A stretch of 64,000 nt of DNA from Pseudomonadota bacterium (GTDB lineage: Bacteria; Pseudomonadota; Gammaproteobacteria; Burkholderiales; Rhodocyclaceae), in assembly GCA_018241725.1 (NCBI GenBank), contig JAFEDI010000068.1, forward strand, positions 1 to 64,000, read 5' to 3'. The position numbers and the translations under genes were made by a program. Shown here piece by piece: positions 59,204-64,000 of the stretch. Each line of letters opens with the position of its first letter. Position 1 is the first letter of the stretch. The notes under the pieces are model-generated. The model saw nothing but the letters and a program-made list of their open reading frames with translations, was not told the DNA's origin and did not search any database.

Positions 59204-59650
59204 TTACCAGTTGACGACGTCGGCGGCCTCACCGCTGCCGCCGGGCTGGCCGTCGCGGCCGAAGGAATACAGGTCGAACTCGCCGTGCTCGCCGGGCTGC
59301 TGGTACTGGTAGGGCTTGCCCCAGGGGTCGTCGGGCACCGCCTTCTTGAGGTAGGGGCCGGCCCAGCGGGCGGCGTCGGCCGGCTTCTCGGTGAGGGCGC
59401 GCAGGCCTTCCTCGCTGCTCGGGTAGCGGCCCACGTCGAGGCGGTACTGGTCGAGCGCCTTCTCCAGCCCGTCGATCTGCGCCCGCGCCGCCTTCACCTC
59501 CGACTTGCCGATGTGGGCAAAGAACTTGGGCCCCACGTAGCCCGCCAGCAGGCCGATGATGGTCATCACCACCAGCAGTTCGAGCAGCGTGAAACCCCTC
59601 AGGCGATGGGAACGATGGGGACGGATGGGACGGAGAGCGGGCGTATGCAT
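59204..59650 (-). CDS. gspG: Major pseudopilin GspG
   Basis: This 148-residue protein has a prepilin signal (RLRG-FTLLELLVVMTIIGLLAG) and the GspG C-terminal hallmarks: YRLDVGRYPSSEEGLRALTE, GPYLKKAVPDDPWGKPYQY and DLYSFGRDGQPGG. It is the first gene of the operon and the major subunit. The 222-bp gap to the divergent nuclease gene must hold promoters for both; I see no clear match to a consensus there. Confidence 0.96.
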   Translation of the reverse strand: MHTPALRPIRPHRSHRLRGFTLLELLVVMTIIGLLAGYVGPKFFAHIGKSEVKAARAQIDGLEKALDQYRLDVGRYPSSEEGLRALTEKPADAARWAGPYLKKAVPDDPWGKPYQYQQPGEHGEFDLYSFGRDGQPGGSGEAADVVNW

Positions 59651-59872
59651 AGCCGGCGAAGGCTAGCGACGCTCCATGACAGGGATTTGAAAGGCAGACG
59701 ACAGCTTCCATTTCGCCTATCAACTGTCCTATGGCATACACCATCTTCATTACACGATCATTCGCCCGGCCTGATCCGGTCAGCCCAGTTTTGGCCATCC
59801 GGGCGAGGCGATCCCTGTAGCCTGCGGTGCCTAAAGTGGCGGGCTCTTTCAAGAAAGAACACGGAGCCCCCA

Positions 59873-62923
<3,051 letters not shown>

Positions 62924-62935
62924 GGAATTCCGTCA

Positions 62936-63637
62936 ATGAAACTGCAATCCCTGATTTCCCGCTGCGCCGCCCTCCTGCTTGCCGCCGGCGTCCTGGCCGC
63001 GCCCGCCCACGCCGCAGTGGTCAATGGCAACTTCGGCGCCGGCCTCACCGGCTGGTCCACCCTCGGCGACGTGGCAGCAATAAATGGCGCGACACTCACC
63101 ACCGCGTCCCTGGACGTGGATGACGCGCCGGCCGGCGCCGGGGCCTTCAACGTGTCCGGCACCGCGGCCGCCGCGGTCGGCGTGCCCGGCGGCGTGGAGA
63201 GCTTCGTCGGCCTGCCCCTCGGCGGCCTCGATCCGGACCCGGCCAGCGGCATCTGGGCCTTTGAAGGTTCGGCGCTGAAGCAGACCCTGACGGTCAAGGC
63301 CGGCGACACGCTGAGCTTCGACTGGCAGTTCTCCAGCCAGGAAGACCCGCTCAGCGGCATGAACGACTACGCCTTCGTGCTGATCGGCCAGACCCTGATC
63401 ACACTGGCCGACGTCCTCGGCGGCGCCACCGGCAGCCACTTCAGCACCACCTTCGGCGCTGACGGCAACGTGGACCTGGGCTTCGGCATCGTCGATGTGA
63501 ACGATTACGTCGGCACCTCGTCCTTGAGCCTCGCCAACATCAGCCTCGACGCGGCCCGCAGCGTACCCGAGCCCGGCAGCCTGGCGCTGGGCCTCGGTGG
63601 CCTGGCCCTGCTGGCCCGCCGCAAACTGCAGAAGTAG
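62936..63637 (+). CDS. PEP-CTERM sorting-domain protein
   Basis: This 233-residue protein has a signal peptide (about 1-27, ending APAHAA), a secreted body starting VVNGNFGAGLTGWSTLGD, and the C-terminal VPEPGSLALGLGGLALLARR, a PEP-CTERM tripartite signal handled by an exosortase. The body is like those of carbohydrate-binding or matrix proteins with FDWQFSSQE. It starts 12 bp after the nuclease gene. No exosortase gene is in the window. Confidence 0.92.
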   Translation: MKLQSLISRCAALLLAAGVLAAPAHAAVVNGNFGAGLTGWSTLGDVAAINGATLTTASLDVDDAPAGAGAFNVSGTAAAAVGVPGGVESFVGLPLGGLDPDPASGIWAFEGSALKQTLTVKAGDTLSFDWQFSSQEDPLSGMNDYAFVLIGQTLITLADVLGGATGSHFSTTFGADGNVDLGFGIVDVNDYVGTSSLSLANISLDAARSVPEPGSLALGLGGLALLARRKLQK

Positions 63638-63652
63638 GACGTCTCACGACCA

Positions 63653-63683
63653 GGCCATACCGACGTCTCCCGTCGGTATGGCC
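63653..63683. terminator. Perfect 13-bp hairpin between convergent genes
   Basis: GGCCATACCGACG (63653-63665) pairs with 63671-63683 around a 5-nt loop. It lies just after the PEP-CTERM gene and before the end of the convergent gene. There is no T-run, so its strength as a terminator is uncertain. Confidence 0.5.
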
Positions 63684-63703
63684 GCCCCCCGAACCCGCGC
63701 CCC

Positions 63704-64000
63704 TCAGCGCCGCTGACGCTTGGGTCCCTCGCTGGCGGTGATCGAGACGACCGGTGTCTTCTGCCCGCGCACCACCACCGCCCCGGTATTGTCGAGAACG
63801 CCCGACGGCCCGGTGACGAAGCCGATGTGCTCCGCGTAGGGTAAATAGCGCGACGGCGCCATCAAGCGGACCCGATACCACTTCTTGAAGTTGTCCTGGA
63901 TCAGCAAGGTGCTGTCGTCCTCGGCCACCCAGTCACGGATACCGTGGCGGTTGGCGTACGGGATGGAGAGCTGCGGCGCATCCGTCTGCTCAACCTTGCT
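63704..64000 (-). CDS. DUF6491-like protein, C-terminal part (cut by the right edge)
   Basis: The minus-strand frame is open from the window edge to a TGA at 63704; 98 residues are seen. It reads SIPYANRHGIRDWVAEDDST, then FKKWYRVRLMAP, ending EGPKRQRR. The pattern of an IPYANRHGIRDW block, a WYR block and a later GFVTGPSG stretch resembles the small periplasmic DUF6491 family. The GTG at 63928 is inside the conserved part and not the start, which is outside the window. Function unknown. Confidence 0.7.
   Translation of the reverse strand, partial: SKVEQTDAPQLSIPYANRHGIRDWVAEDDSTLLIQDNFKKWYRVRLMAPSRYLPYAEHIGFVTGPSGVLDNTGAVVVRGQKTPVVSITASEGPKRQRR

Noticed and set aside
59651-59872. Riboswitch in the gspG/nuclease gap
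   Set aside because: I looked for cyclic-di-GMP riboswitch features, in view of the matrix-related genes, and saw no matching core.

Overview
The window looks like a chromosomal segment of a high-GC betaproteobacterium, most probably of the Rhodocyclales (Azospira/Dechlorosoma-like). This rests on three things seen here: the block gyrA-serC-pheA-hisC-tyrA-aroA/cmk-rpsA-ihfB-lapA-lapB, the tmRNA tag ANDERFALAA, and a LuxR regulator of the EpsA type near a PEP-CTERM protein. The genus is inference; no database was searched.

Layout. 1-944 is the 5' part of a gene (minus strand) for a highly repetitive TTAQV-type protein that runs off the left edge. 1361-9888 is mixed metabolism and regulation: a succinate/acetyl-CoA transferase with a divergent LysR gene, an esterase, a cNMP/CBS/DUF294 protein coupled to a degenerate exonuclease, a LysR/TauE divergent pair, and orn. 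9983-12897 holds an M48 protease, rsgA and an orphan Anbu proteasome homologue. 12976-20305 is the translation block thrS-infC-rpmI-rplT-pheS-pheT-ihfA-merR (minus strand), with tRNA-Val(GAC) just upstream. 20581-25323 carries a PolB-like exonuclease, cysM, ugd, lapB and lapA. 25425-36332 carries ihfB, rpsA, a fused aroA-cmk, tyrA, hisC, pheA, serC and gyrA: aromatic amino-acid synthesis between ribosomal/nucleoid genes and gyrase. 36537-40158 is an MtaD-like deaminase, an OmpA-family protein, ubiG and gph, followed by ssrA.

40646-49893 is the accessory part. Just after ssrA there is about 700 bp without a convincing gene, holding a 36-nt near-perfect palindrome and ten 21-nt repeats. Then comes a five-gene, same-strand, tightly packed run: a SWIM zinc-finger protein and a complete Wadjet type I anti-plasmid system (jetA, jetB, jetC, jetD). 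Wadjet is a described system; the SWIM gene 29 bp upstream is the part that may be new.

49914-59650 (minus strand) is a compact secretion/pseudopilus operon: gspG, gspF, gspE, PilM-, PilN-, PilO- and PilP-like genes, a secretin with a C-terminal cohesin-like domain, three small pseudopilin-like proteins, and an EpsA-like LuxR regulator at its end. Divergent to it are an ExeM/NucH-type extracellular nuclease with lamin-tail and RTX-type segments and a PEP-CTERM protein. The layout suggests a dedicated export apparatus with its likely cargo next door, which is inference. The right edge cuts a DUF6491-like gene.
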